Numbered from the stretch's first letter, positions 52,027-60,585 are shown. The stretch: 64,000 nucleotides of DNA from Chloroflexota bacterium (GCA_026708115.1 JAPOVL010000047.1:1-64000), one strand, 5' to 3'. The notes: generated from the sequence alone by a model not told the origin. Made by a program: numbers and translations.

Positions 52027-52283
52027 GCGTCCAATACAGGCACCCGTAGTTCGTCCAATTCAACGGATATATCTGAGGCAAATGACAAACAGATTATAGG
52101 CGTTCTGACGTTTGGAAATGATTCAGTTATCGTGGCATATAGCGGCCTTTGCCAACTGGCTAGAGGGCGCCACTACTACAAGTTCGCCAGAACAATCTAC
52201 TCTCTTCTTGAGAGACAGTTTCATTCACATGTCATTCGACCTGGAGCCGAACATCCACTTGCAATTTGCTAGATATAGTCCGC

Positions 52284-52326
52284 CGCTGCTAGCTAGGCAA
52301 ACCTCCGCGACGCCTAGCTAGCAGCG
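52284..52326. repeat. Perfect 15-bp inverted repeat, 13-base loop
   Basis: CGCTGCTAGCTAGGC (52284-52298) is the exact reverse complement of GCCTAGCTAGCAGCG (52312-52326). The loop AAACCTCCGCGAC is not self-complementary. There is no T-run. No second copy is apparent in this window. Confidence 0.85.
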
Positions 52327-52561
52327 ATACCGCTTATCCACCTTGTCGTTCCGCCACTGCTTTCTGCCAATGGTTCAGGCAGTGTCAGGTGGTCTTGTAT
52401 TACTTGACTCTCGATGGATCCGCTCATTGAACCGTTCCATCAACAATCCATTATACATAAAAACAGTAAGGTACAAGACACGCGTTGTCTTGGCAACGAG
52501 AGCCCTCGGTCAGAATCACACATAAATCCAGCAGTTGGCGCGCATTCACATGCTCGCGAAA

Positions 52562-52590
52562 TTGAACTTTCCAATTTAGATTCGTACAAT
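52562..52590 (+). promoter_or_regulatory. Promoter of the NAD-binding protein gene
   Basis: TTGAAC (52562-52567) and TACAAT (52585-52590) are separated by 17 bases. The position supports translation start at 52693 rather than at upstream in-frame codons. Confidence 0.6.
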
Positions 52591-52692
52591 ATGTCTAAAC
52601 AAGGAAGGCGGGAACAAACGTCGGACGAGAATCTATTCGCAGCGTTTGGCCCTGCGCGATACTGTTTATCGAAAAACGAACGATCTATAGAC

Positions 52693-53487
52693 ATGACACG
52701 ATACGATCGCGGGATTTTGGTCACTGGCGGCGGCACGTTTTTGGGAGACAATATCGCCGCGGCCTTGCTGGCGGAAGGCGCCGAGGTCAGCATGTTGGTC
52801 CGGTCGGGCGCGGAAGATCAACTGGGGCCTCTTGCCCATCATACACGCTGGTCAACAGCTGACGTGTGGAACCCCGGCAGTTTGCGCGGAAAGGCGCGCT
52901 TCCACTCCGCGGTCATCCATACCGTAGGGAGCCTGCATGCGGATCCCGCGCAGGGCTTGTCCTATGAACGGCTGAATTTGGTATCGGCGCGCAACGTCGG
53001 CAATATGTGCGTCAGCGATGGCGTCGGGCATATGATCCTGGTTAGCGCTGTTAGCGCGCCCTGGACAAAACGCGGTTATATTCGATCAAAGCGCCAAGCG
53101 GAACGATACCTGGGACGCCTCGGCTTGAAATACAGCATCGTACGCGCACCCTTGCTGTATATGCGCGGTCAACCGCGCCATATCTTGTATCGCGCAAGCA
53201 CCCTGTTGGCTTCGATTCCGCCGCTATCTCTGCTGCCCTTCGGCCGAATTGGTCCGATGCCGATTGACATCTTGGCCCGAGCCGTCGCCCGGATAGCCAT
53301 ATCGCCCGACTACAAGAAATCAGTCTATTTTCCACGTGATATGCGCCGCCTAAACAGCCGCGAGGAGCTCCGCCAGGCCCCAGACGCAGCCGTCTCCTTC
53401 TTGCCCACGCGGACGCGGAACGCGAGCGCTCCCGGAATCGCGTTCGAAGACTTGCCATTCGCCTGGATTCCTGAAGACGAGGCCTAG
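52693..53487 (+). CDS. NDUFA9-like NAD(P)-binding protein (atypical SDR)
   Basis: The 264-residue protein has the Rossmann motif GILVTGGGTFLGDNIAAALL, VSAVSAPWTKRGYIRSKRQAERYL with a Tyr/Lys pair, and the IVRAPLLYMRG-type segment of the extended/atypical SDR family, close to complex I subunit NDUFA9-like and NmrA-like proteins. These bind NAD(P)H, often without clear dehydrogenase activity. The N-terminus lacks a signal. The start is the first ATG after a good promoter; the ribosome binding site is weak. Confidence 0.82.
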   Translation: MTRYDRGILVTGGGTFLGDNIAAALLAEGAEVSMLVRSGAEDQLGPLAHHTRWSTADVWNPGSLRGKARFHSAVIHTVGSLHADPAQGLSYERLNLVSARNVGNMCVSDGVGHMILVSAVSAPWTKRGYIRSKRQAERYLGRLGLKYSIVRAPLLYMRGQPRHILYRASTLLASIPPLSLLPFGRIGPMPIDILARAVARIAISPDYKKSVYFPRDMRRLNSREELRQAPDAAVSFLPTRTRNASAPGIAFEDLPFAWIPEDEA

Positions 53488-53497
53488 CAAATCATTC

Positions 53498-53525
53498 TTG
53501 AAATCAGCCTGAGTCTGGGTATAAT
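53498..53525 (+). promoter_or_regulatory. Promoter of tRNA-Cys
   Basis: TTGAAA (53498-53503) and a perfect TATAAT (53520-53525) are 16 bases apart. The tRNA begins 13 bases after the -10 box. Confidence 0.65.
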
Positions 53526-53538
53526 GTTGGTCTTGCCG

Positions 53539-53610
53539 GGCGACGTGGCCAAGTGGTAAGGCAGAGGTTTGCAAAACCTTCATTCGTGGGTTCGAATCCC
53601 ACCGTCGCCT
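53539..53610 (+). tRNA. tRNA-Cys (anticodon GCA)
   Basis: The 72-base cloverleaf has a 7-bp acceptor stem GGCGACG/CGTCGCC, a D-arm with GGCCAAGTGGTAAGGC, anticodon loop TTGCAAA giving GCA, T-arm GTGGG-TTCGAAT-CCCAC, and U as the discriminator base, the identity mark of tRNA-Cys. CCA is not encoded. Confidence 0.96.
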
Positions 53611-53621
53611 TTCGAAGATCT

Positions 53622-53670
53622 CCTGTCAAGTTTCTTGCCGGTAACCAGCAAGCCGGCGAGTTCTCACAGG
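53622..53670 (+). other. Long imperfect hairpin downstream of tRNA-Cys
   Basis: CCTGT (53622-53626) pairs with ACAGG (53666-53670), and CTTGCCGG (53634-53641) with CCGGCGAG (53653-53660) with one G-T pair. No T-run follows. It begins 12 bases after the mature tRNA end and may affect 3' processing or termination. Confidence 0.45.
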
Positions 53671-53803
53671 AAAGGCCCCCATACCCGCGGCGGCAGGCAA
53701 AAGCCCTCACTCAATTACAGCCTGGGTCCAGCTTGTCCGGCTGGAGATGCCGGAACGTTTCGACATTCCTGGCAAGGCAGGATGCGCAGGCTGCGGTTTC
53801 ATG

Positions 53804-53901
53804 CAGCCGCTCGGCGGCAGCGAAAAGGTCACAGGCATGTCGCGCTCGCGCGAAATAGTAAATCGTCTCGTCGCATGAGCGACACGGTTTAGGCAAACAG
53901 G
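53804..53901 (+). repeat. Repeat family A, copy A7
   Basis: AGCCGCTCGGCGGCAGCGAA, AAGGTCACAGGCATGTCGCG, CTCGCGCGAAATAGTAAAT, then CGTCTCGTCGC-ATGA-GCGACACG and GTTTAGGCAAACAGGAC. It is among the best-preserved hairpin copies. Confidence 0.8.
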
Positions 53902-53927
53902 ACTGCGGCGAGCATTGGATAAAAATA

Positions 53928-54731
53928 TCAGCTTTCGATTTCCCAGTATCGTTCCACCAGTTGACCCGTTCGCGGATCTAAGGACGAGCGCCGCAAGTCG
54001 AGCGCCATGGCATCCACGTCCTCCCAAAACGTACTAATCTGCGAGTTATAGCAAGCAATGGCATTGACCTTGGCGGCAAGATCGGCTTCGTCGAGTTTGA
54101 TCGGCTTTTCGCGCAGCGGCATGTTCATTTTGGACAGTGCCAGCGTGATCGCGCGCTCGGTATTGAAATAGGGGTATTCGGCATAGAAACGTAGCGACCA
54201 GCTTTCAGGTTTGTCCCTCAGCAATCCAATTCCCCAGTCTCGCACGATCTGATGATCGACGTGGTGACCGACGGCGAGGGGTAAATAAATGACGAGGCGC
54301 CTTGCCGTGTCGGGCAATGAGAGCGCTTCCAGATACTGCAGCGCGTAATCTGCGACGTGCACATTGCCGAAGAGCGACTCTTCCGAGGGATACAGAGGAA
54401 GGCCGTCCACCTGCCGATAAACGCAATCTGTCAAATCAATGTGAATATGTTCGGCGTTCAAAAGGGCAAGGGCGCGCTTATCTTCCTGTTGACGCGCGCA
54501 CAAAGGATCTGCGCCGGCCATCCAGCGCTTATGCAAGTCGTCAAGAATGGGCGATTTGGGTAGCTCCCCGGAATGCAACCCGCCCATCATCGTTATGACG
54601 GTTACCGGCTCGCCCGCTCTGGTCAGTTGATGGATCCGGCCGCCGCAACTGAATACGCCATCGTCGAAATGCGGCGAGACAAAGAGGTGCGCCTGGTCGT
54701 CGTCCGGCGTGTCCGCCAAAGGCGCATCCAT
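53928..54731 (-). CDS. PIG-L family deacetylase
   Basis: The 267-residue protein has the LmbE/PIG-L zinc motif VSPHFDDGVFSCGG (His21, Asp23, Asp24) and the later LAVGHHVDHQIV. These enzymes remove N-acetyl groups from GlcNAc-type conjugates such as bacillithiol or mycothiol precursors or glycolipids. It starts 6 bases after the Nth gene stop, ending an apparent minus-strand operon with two MFS genes and nth. No thiol-conjugate genes are nearby, so the substrate is open. Confidence 0.87.
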   Translation of the reverse strand: MDAPLADTPDDDQAHLFVSPHFDDGVFSCGGRIHQLTRAGEPVTVITMMGGLHSGELPKSPILDDLHKRWMAGADPLCARQQEDKRALALLNAEHIHIDLTDCVYRQVDGLPLYPSEESLFGNVHVADYALQYLEALSLPDTARRLVIYLPLAVGHHVDHQIVRDWGIGLLRDKPESWSLRFYAEYPYFNTERAITLALSKMNMPLREKPIKLDEADLAAKVNAIACYNSQISTFWEDVDAMALDLRRSSLDPRTGQLVERYWEIES

Positions 54732-54737
54732 ATCTAT

Positions 54738-55460
54738 TCAACTTGTTGACTGTGGCAGCACATTGTCAGCGAAATAATCGCAGCGCTTGGTGATGGGACA
54801 GCGCTCGCATGCGGGATTGCGGGCATGGCAGGTATCGCGGCCATGCTGAATCAACTGGATATGGAACTGATAATAATCGTCGGCGGGAACGATTGCCTCC
54901 ATCACAGGGTGCGCGTCATTGGCTGAAAGCTTTTCCGGGATGAACCCGATTCGTTTGCTGACACGAAAGATATGCGTATCGACTGGAAAGGCCGGCCGTC
55001 CGTAGGCGAAGCACAAGACAATTGCCGCCGTCTTTGGACCGATGCCCTTGAGCGAAACCAACCAATCCTTAGCTTCTTCAATCGATAAGTCATCCAGAAA
55101 GTCGATGCTGTATTCGCCGGCCTTGTCGTGGATCGTCGCCAATACGGCTTGGATTCGCGGCGCTTTTTGATTCGCCAAACCCGCGGGCCGGATAACGTCC
55201 GTCAGCTCGTCGATATCCGCATAGCGCACCGCATGCCAGGATTCATAATGGGATTTCAAGCGCTCGAAGGCGCGATCGCGATTGATATCGGTAGTACTCT
55301 GGCTGAGAATGCAACTGATGAGCTCATCCATGCCGTCCTGATTGCGTAACCAGTCGAGTTCCCCGTAGACTTCGGTCAGTGCCGCCGCAATCGAACCGTA
55401 CTTGGATTTGCGTCGATCAAAGTTGTCAACTTTTTCCAGTGGGCTGCGTTTTTTTGCCAT
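54738..55460 (-). CDS. nth: Endonuclease III-like DNA glycosylase
   Basis: The 240-residue protein has the HhH motif LKGIGPKTAAIVL with catalytic Lys143, the GPD-type aspartate Asp161 in VDTHIFRV, and a 4Fe-4S loop C-x6-C-x2-C-x5-C (Cys211, 218, 221, 227). It excises oxidised pyrimidines and cleaves abasic sites. The Asn-rich N-terminal extension of about 25 residues is slightly unusual. It sits between an MFS gene (46 bases upstream) and PIG-L (6 bases downstream). Confidence 0.93.
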   Translation of the reverse strand: MAKKRSPLEKVDNFDRRKSKYGSIAAALTEVYGELDWLRNQDGMDELISCILSQSTTDINRDRAFERLKSHYESWHAVRYADIDELTDVIRPAGLANQKAPRIQAVLATIHDKAGEYSIDFLDDLSIEEAKDWLVSLKGIGPKTAAIVLCFAYGRPAFPVDTHIFRVSKRIGFIPEKLSANDAHPVMEAIVPADDYYQFHIQLIQHGRDTCHARNPACERCPITKRCDYFADNVLPQSTS

Positions 55461-55506
55461 TGGACAATTGTACTAAACTGCTGTTGCTCTGCAAGCGGCG
55501 GAGCGT

Positions 55507-56796
55507 CTAGTCGTCCGTCTGGCCGGCTCGTGGTTCCACTGAATGCAGATCGTCTTGCGGCAGGCAGAACCAAGCGATCACCGCAATCATCCCGAACACC
55601 AGGGCAGAAGCGGCGAAGGCGCCGCGCATACCGATCCAAATGGCAATAGTGGCGCCAAGCAAAGGCGCGACGGCTTTTGACGCGGACCAAACAGAATTAT
55701 CCAGCCCGTATACAGCGCCGGCGCTTCCTCTATCCGTATATCTTGAGAGCAAGGCGCTGGGCGCCGCGACCAATCCCCCGGCAGCGATTCCCGCCATACC
55801 TTGCAGAATCAACAATTGCCATACATTCGCCACGAAGACCTGGGGGATGTATAGCGCCATGGCGACCAAGGCGCACCAGAACAGCACTTTCTTGTGGCTA
55901 ATGCGGTCTCCCAGACTGCCGAGATACACGGCGCCGAATGTGGAAGTTGCCGATGAGACAGCCAGCATCAGACCGGCATAGGTATTGTTCGTTTCGGTCT
56001 CGCTTATGATGAGCGAGACGACGAAAAGGGGCGCTATTGGAATGATGATCGAGCGCGCCAGGCCCACAAGGAAGCGCATCAGCAAGACCATGCTTACGCC
56101 CGAGGTGCCCAAAATCATTTTCCAGCCGAGGAGGAAAGCCGTTGGGTGAATGGCGTTTTTCTCTTTTGGCGGGCTGAAGTCCTCCTGTACGCCTACGGAA
56201 ATGACGAGGGCGCCGATCAAAAGCAGTACGGCAGTCGCCACAAAGGGAACGCTATATCCAAACAGGTCCGCAAGCACGCCGCCCAATAGAGGCCCAACGG
56301 CAACGCCGCTCCAGAGTCCCAACTGCAAGGTGCCCATGGCGAAGCCGACGCGTTCGCGCGGCGTGCTTGCGGCAACCAGCGCATTGTTGGCGGACACAGT
56401 TCCCGTGACCAAGCCTTGCAAGGCGCGGAGAAAAATCAGTTGTTCGGCGCTCTGCACGAAGCCCATCAGAATCATGAAGATGCCGCCACCGACCATGGCG
56501 CGCAGTATCATCTTCTTGCGCCCGAATCGGTCGGCCACGACACCCCAAATGGGCGCGGCAATCATCATGGTGACGCTTTGTACGGCGATCACCAAACCCG
56601 CGAGCACCTCGGTACTCAGGGCGAAGCGGCTGCCCAGGGATTCGATGTACAGGGGCAGAAAGGGAAACACCATCGAAAAGCCGATCGCCGAGAAAAACTG
56701 TGCCGCGAATACGATGCCCAGCGTAAACTTCCAACTGGTTGGGAAACCGAGCGATCGTGCTAGTGAAGGCGCAAACGGCGCGAGGACCTTAGCCAT
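55507..56796 (-). CDS. MFS transporter (TetA-like)
   Basis: The 429-residue protein has about 12 transmembrane helices, motif A GVVADRFGRKKMIL, and GFAMGTLQLGLWSGVAVGPLLGG in helix 5, like drug:H+ antiporters. It strongly resembles the neighbouring MFS protein at 56928-58196, including SANNALVAASTPRERVGFAMGTLQ versus AANMALVAGECPRERMGFALGTLQ. The pair probably arose by tandem duplication. It precedes nth by 46 bases in the same transcript. Confidence 0.9.
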   Translation of the reverse strand: MAKVLAPFAPSLARSLGFPTSWKFTLGIVFAAQFFSAIGFSMVFPFLPLYIESLGSRFALSTEVLAGLVIAVQSVTMMIAAPIWGVVADRFGRKKMILRAMVGGGIFMILMGFVQSAEQLIFLRALQGLVTGTVSANNALVAASTPRERVGFAMGTLQLGLWSGVAVGPLLGGVLADLFGYSVPFVATAVLLLIGALVISVGVQEDFSPPKEKNAIHPTAFLLGWKMILGTSGVSMVLLMRFLVGLARSIIIPIAPLFVVSLIISETETNNTYAGLMLAVSSATSTFGAVYLGSLGDRISHKKVLFWCALVAMALYIPQVFVANVWQLLILQGMAGIAAGGLVAAPSALLSRYTDRGSAGAVYGLDNSVWSASKAVAPLLGATIAIWIGMRGAFAASALVFGMIAVIAWFCLPQDDLHSVEPRAGQTDD

Positions 56797-56927
56797 GTAT
56801 TCAGATTCCTGACCTGGGTTGGTAAAAAGGGAAAAACGCCGAAAATCATCTACTTGACGACGACCTGCAAATAATGGCTAGTTGTTGTGTGGCGACATGG
56901 ATTCTTATTAATTCTGACACCGTTGTC

Positions 56928-58196
56928 CTAGTCTCCGCCTGCAAAACCAGGAGACCAGCGCAACGGCCGTCGCTTTGGCTTGGGCAAGAACTGCAAAGCA
57001 ATCAAAAGAATAAGCAGGTAATAGAGCGCCACTGCCCCGAAGACCGCGCGCAAACCAAAAAACGCAGCGATTAATGACGCCGTCAAGGGCGCCATGCCGT
57101 TGGCAAAGGAAGACACTGAGGCGTCCAATCCATATACCGAACCTTCGTCGCCTAGTGCCGTAAATTTGGCCAACATCGCTGCCGGCGCCGACAGAACGCC
57201 CCCGGCCGCCAAGCCCGCCAGGGCCTGGAACAACAGCAACTGCCCCACGCTTCCTACAAAGGCTTGCGGGATGTAGAACATCATCGCCACAAATGCGGCG
57301 CCCAGAAGGATCCTGCGATAGCCCCATTTGTCGCTGAGCCAGCCCAAGAGAAAAGACCCGGCTGTCGTCGCTATGGCCGAGACGGTAAGGACCAAACCAG
57401 CATAGGCGCTGGCGCTGGAGACAGCGGTCGGGATTAGCGCCATAACAAAGAGAGGGGCGATCGGCATCAAAGATCGCTGTGCAAATCCGTTAAGAAAGCG
57501 GAGCGAATACACAGTCCGCACACCCTGACGTCTCAGGATGTCGCGCCAGGCGCTTAGTATCTCGGATGGACGGATGTTAATGGATTTATCTTTCGCCGGC
57601 GCATAGGTCTCCCGAACGCCAACGGCGACCAATAGCCCGGCAAGCATCAGCATGGCGGATGTAAAGACAAAGGGAACTTGAAAGCCGAATTGTTCCGCCA
57701 GGACGCCGCCAACGATCGGTCCGATGGCGACGCCGCCAAATAACCCGACTTGCAAGGTGCCCAATGCGAAGCCCATACGCTCCCTGGGGCACTCACCGGC
57801 AACCAGGGCCATATTGGCGGCGATGAGGCCGCTGGTCAGTCCTTGCAGCGCGCGCAAAAGAATCAGCACCAGCGCAGTTTGCGCAAATCCCATCAGACAA
57901 AGAATGACCGATGAGCAGAGCAGCGCTCGAATCACCATTTTCTTGCGTCCATACTTGTCCGCCAAGCGCCCCCAAAACGGCGTCGTGAATGTGGCCATCA
58001 AGGGAGGCGCGGCAATAACCAGACCGGCCAGGAGCTCACGATTAATCAAATGAGCGTCCTGCAATGTTTGAACGTAGATGGGTAAAAAGGGATAAACGAG
58101 CGAAATGCCGCCGGCGCCAAGGGCCTGCGCGAATGCAACAACTACCAGCGTTATGATCCAGCGATTGGGAGGTTCAGATGCCTCGGCATCTTGCAT
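56928..58196 (-). CDS. MFS transporter, tandem paralogue
   Basis: The 422-residue protein starts at MQDAEASEPPNRWII. It has motif A GRLADKYGRKKMVI and the helix-5 stretch GLFGGVAIGPIVGG. An upstream in-frame start would add a Cys/Arg-rich extension and overlap the TGCAA-box region, so I prefer 58196. It is the first gene of the four-gene minus-strand run MFS-MFS-nth-PIG-L, divergent from lysS. Confidence 0.9.
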   Translation of the reverse strand: MQDAEASEPPNRWIITLVVVAFAQALGAGGISLVYPFLPIYVQTLQDAHLINRELLAGLVIAAPPLMATFTTPFWGRLADKYGRKKMVIRALLCSSVILCLMGFAQTALVLILLRALQGLTSGLIAANMALVAGECPRERMGFALGTLQVGLFGGVAIGPIVGGVLAEQFGFQVPFVFTSAMLMLAGLLVAVGVRETYAPAKDKSINIRPSEILSAWRDILRRQGVRTVYSLRFLNGFAQRSLMPIAPLFVMALIPTAVSSASAYAGLVLTVSAIATTAGSFLLGWLSDKWGYRRILLGAAFVAMMFYIPQAFVGSVGQLLLFQALAGLAAGGVLSAPAAMLAKFTALGDEGSVYGLDASVSSFANGMAPLTASLIAAFFGLRAVFGAVALYYLLILLIALQFLPKPKRRPLRWSPGFAGGD

Positions 58197-58210
58197 TTGC
58201 TGGCGCGCCT

Positions 58211-58338
58211 TGCAACTTTTTCTGCAAATTCGCCTACGATATCGCAGTCTGTCACAATTGCAAGGCGCAATCTGCAACGATCTCTGCAAAAGATTTTGAT
58301 CTATAATTTGCGCGGCTTTTGTAATACGCTCTTTGCAA
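58211..58338. promoter_or_regulatory. Divergent regulatory region with six TGCAA boxes
   Basis: TGCAA occurs at 58211, 58223, 58259, 58273, 58285 and 58334, several as TTGCAA or TCTGCAA. A perfect TATAAT lies at 58302-58307, oriented to lysS, with no good -35, so the boxes may be activator or repressor sites. The MFS operon starts at the left end of this region. Confidence 0.4.
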
Positions 58339-58420
58339 CTTTTCGCCCTTCAGCGCAACGAGAGCGAGCGCGATCCCGCTCTAATTGTGCCAGTCGAATC
58401 CAGGAGCGCAACGAGCCAGC

Positions 58421-60274
58421 ATGTGGCAACCCAACAAACTCGAGAAGGAACGCCTGGAGAAGGCCAAGCGCCTGGAAGCGGCTGGTATCCTGCTGTATCC
58501 GGGAGGCTGCCAAAGAAGCCACACCGTTGCCGAAGCCATCGAAGCATTCCACGGTGAAGAAGCTCCCGGCTCGACCTATGTTGCTGTCGCCGGGCGCATC
58601 AGGCGATTGAACAGCAAAGGAAAAATTTCCTTTGCGCATATTGAAGACGAGAGCGGTCGTGTCCAGCTTTTCCTGCGGCTGAACGCCTTGGGCGAAGAAA
58701 GTTACGAGTTGGTCCGGCGCAAACTGATTGATGTTGATGACTTCGTGCAGGCCAGCGGTACCATGATGCGCACACGCGCCGGAGAAATCAGCGTCGATAC
58801 CACCAAGCTGACGCTTTTGAGCAAGGCGCTCAGCCCCTTGCCCGTTGTAAAAGAGCAGCGGCACGAAGACGGCAGCGTCAGCGAGTATGGAGAATTCAAA
58901 GATACCGAGACGCGATACCGCCAGCGCTACGCCGATCTTGCTGTGAATAAATCCGTTCGCGAGGTATTCATCAAGCGCGCCAGAACGATCAAAGCCCTGC
59001 GCGACTTTCTCGATAGCGAGGGCATGCTGGAGGTTGAAACGCCAATCTTGCAGTCTCTATATGGCGGCGCCGCCGCGCGGCCGTTTGTCACGCATCACAA
59101 CCAGTTGCATCAGGATCTGTACCTGCGCATCAGTTTCGAGCTTTACCTTAAACGTCTTCTTGTGGGCGGTTACGATGCCGTCTACGAAATTGGACGCGAC
59201 TTTCGCAATGAAGGCGTCAGCTATAAGCACAATACCGAATTTACCATGCTGGAGTTTTACAAGGCCTACATCGACTACGAAGGCGTGATGGATATCACCG
59301 AGCGCATGTTCGCTTACACCGCCGAGCAGGTCACCGGATCGAGCAGGATTCAATACCAGGGCGCCGAACTGAACCTGGCGCCGCCCTGGAAGCGGCTGAG
59401 CATTCGCGAGGCGGTACAAGAATATCTAGACTTCGACTATATGGACTTCCCAACGAGCGACGCCCTGTACGCGTATTTGCGCGCGCATGGATTGGCGGAT
59501 GGTCTGGACCGCGACGATACCTGGGGACGCATGATCGTCGAGCATCTGCTGGGCAATCATATTGAAGAGCGCCTGATCCAGCCGACGATCATCAAGGACT
59601 ATCCGCGCGATGTATCGCCCTTTGCCAAGCGCATTCAGGGTGACGCCGACGGCGCCGATGAAAAAGAACAATTATATCTGGCATCTCACACCGAGCGATT
59701 CGAGTTTTTCATCCACGGCATGGAGATGGGCAACGCCTTCACGGAGTTGAACGATCCGCGCGATCAGCAAGCGCGATTCGTGGAGATGAAACGTCTCTAT
59801 GACGAGGATTCTGACGAAACCACGCCCTTGGATGAAGACTACTTGCGGGCCATGCGCTTCGGCATGCCGCCCAACGGCGGCTTCGGCAGCGGAGTCGATC
59901 GCATGGTCATGCTGCTCACCGATCAAGATAGCATCCGGGATGTTTTGCTGTATCCGCATTTGCGCGAGCCGGCGCCGTCCGAAAACGATTTGCGCGGGCA
60001 ATTCATGTTGGACGCAGCCGTCCGGCAGCTGGCATATCAACTAGACTTGCCACTAGCGGAAAAGAAAAGGCGCATCGCGCTCTACCTGCCCCAGGCGGAC
60101 GCCGGCATCGAGTTTCGCATGGCGAATGCGTTGGAAGGTTCGCTGGCGCAATTGCAAAATCTGCGCAGAGCCTTCGCTGGCAAGCTCTTCGTGATGACAG
60201 ACGAGCACTTCTACCGTGTTGAGGACGAGTTGGTAGAAATGCGAATCGCGGATTTCTGGCGTTCTATCTCTTGA
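58421..60274 (+). CDS. lysS: Lysyl-tRNA synthetase, class II, with C-terminal extension
   Basis: The 617-residue enzyme charges tRNA-Lys. It has the N-terminal OB anticodon-binding domain, then motif 1, motif 2 with GRDFRNEGVSYKHNTEFTMLEFY, and motif 3 GGFGSGVDRMVMLLTD. After the usual end (DVLLYPHLR) it carries about 100 extra residues, including a helical DLPLAEKKRRIALYLPQADAG segment and a final aromatic region. The expected family length is about 500. I use the ATG with AGGAG 14 bases upstream; a GTG 36 bases earlier is less likely. Confidence 0.94.
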   Translation: MWQPNKLEKERLEKAKRLEAAGILLYPGGCQRSHTVAEAIEAFHGEEAPGSTYVAVAGRIRRLNSKGKISFAHIEDESGRVQLFLRLNALGEESYELVRRKLIDVDDFVQASGTMMRTRAGEISVDTTKLTLLSKALSPLPVVKEQRHEDGSVSEYGEFKDTETRYRQRYADLAVNKSVREVFIKRARTIKALRDFLDSEGMLEVETPILQSLYGGAAARPFVTHHNQLHQDLYLRISFELYLKRLLVGGYDAVYEIGRDFRNEGVSYKHNTEFTMLEFYKAYIDYEGVMDITERMFAYTAEQVTGSSRIQYQGAELNLAPPWKRLSIREAVQEYLDFDYMDFPTSDALYAYLRAHGLADGLDRDDTWGRMIVEHLLGNHIEERLIQPTIIKDYPRDVSPFAKRIQGDADGADEKEQLYLASHTERFEFFIHGMEMGNAFTELNDPRDQQARFVEMKRLYDEDSDETTPLDEDYLRAMRFGMPPNGGFGSGVDRMVMLLTDQDSIRDVLLYPHLREPAPSENDLRGQFMLDAAVRQLAYQLDLPLAEKKRRIALYLPQADAGIEFRMANALEGSLAQLQNLRRAFAGKLFVMTDEHFYRVEDELVEMRIADFWRSIS

Positions 60275-60373
60275 GTAGAGGCGTCCAGTTTATGCCGAGC
60301 GGCTGTTGAAGCGCCAGAGTGTATTTCAGATTATTGGCACATCAAGCTCAATCCTTCAAAAGGCGACAACTCT

Positions 60374-60398
60374 GTAGGGGCGAGCCAGTGGCTTGCCC
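60374..60398 (-). repeat. Repeat family B palindrome, copy B5
   Basis: GTAGGGGCGAGCCA-G-TGGCTTGCCC; it is the opposite orientation of B6, which follows after 20 bases. Confidence 0.75.
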
Positions 60399-60418
60399 AA
60401 ATGTGAGATGTTGATTTC

Positions 60419-60443
60419 GGGCGACTCACAGAGTCGCCCCTAC
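60419..60443 (+). repeat. Repeat family B palindrome, copy B6
   Basis: GGGCGACTCACAGAGTCGCCCCTAC. Its stem is GGGCGACTC/GAGTCGCCC. Together with B5 it forms an inverted pair. Confidence 0.75.
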
Positions 60444-60556
60444 AGATCGTCATTTTATTCGTGATTTTTGCTGTCAGAGTGGGTGGATAATGACGAAATT
60501 TGATACAGTGCCAATTATGCCAAAATATTGAAATACACCTGAAGCGCCACGCTCGC

Positions 60557-60585
60557 TTGTGAAATCCACAATCACGGTCTATCAT
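60557..60585 (+). promoter_or_regulatory. Promoter for the 65-residue ORF
   Basis: TTGTGA (60557-60562) and TATCAT (60580-60585) are 17 bases apart, about 57 bases before the GTG start. Confidence 0.45.

Larger units (their letters stand above)
52027..52692. other. Gene-free interval before the NAD-binding protein
   Basis: The 666 bases carry a 15-bp perfect inverted repeat (52284-52326) and the promoter at 52562. An open frame from 52414 continues in frame into the next gene, but its predicted sequence has no family resemblance and the promoter lies inside it, so I do not count it. Confidence 0.55.
53611..53927. other. Gene-free interval after tRNA-Cys
   Basis: The 317 bases hold the hairpin at 53622-53670 and repeat A7. 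There is no ORF with independent support; open frames begin inside the tRNA or run through the repeat. Confidence 0.6.

Noticed and set aside
52414..52692. N-terminal extension of the NDUFA9-like protein by 93 codons
   Set aside because: The extension has no similarity to the family, and a TTGAAC-17-TACAAT promoter lies within it, just upstream of the chosen start.
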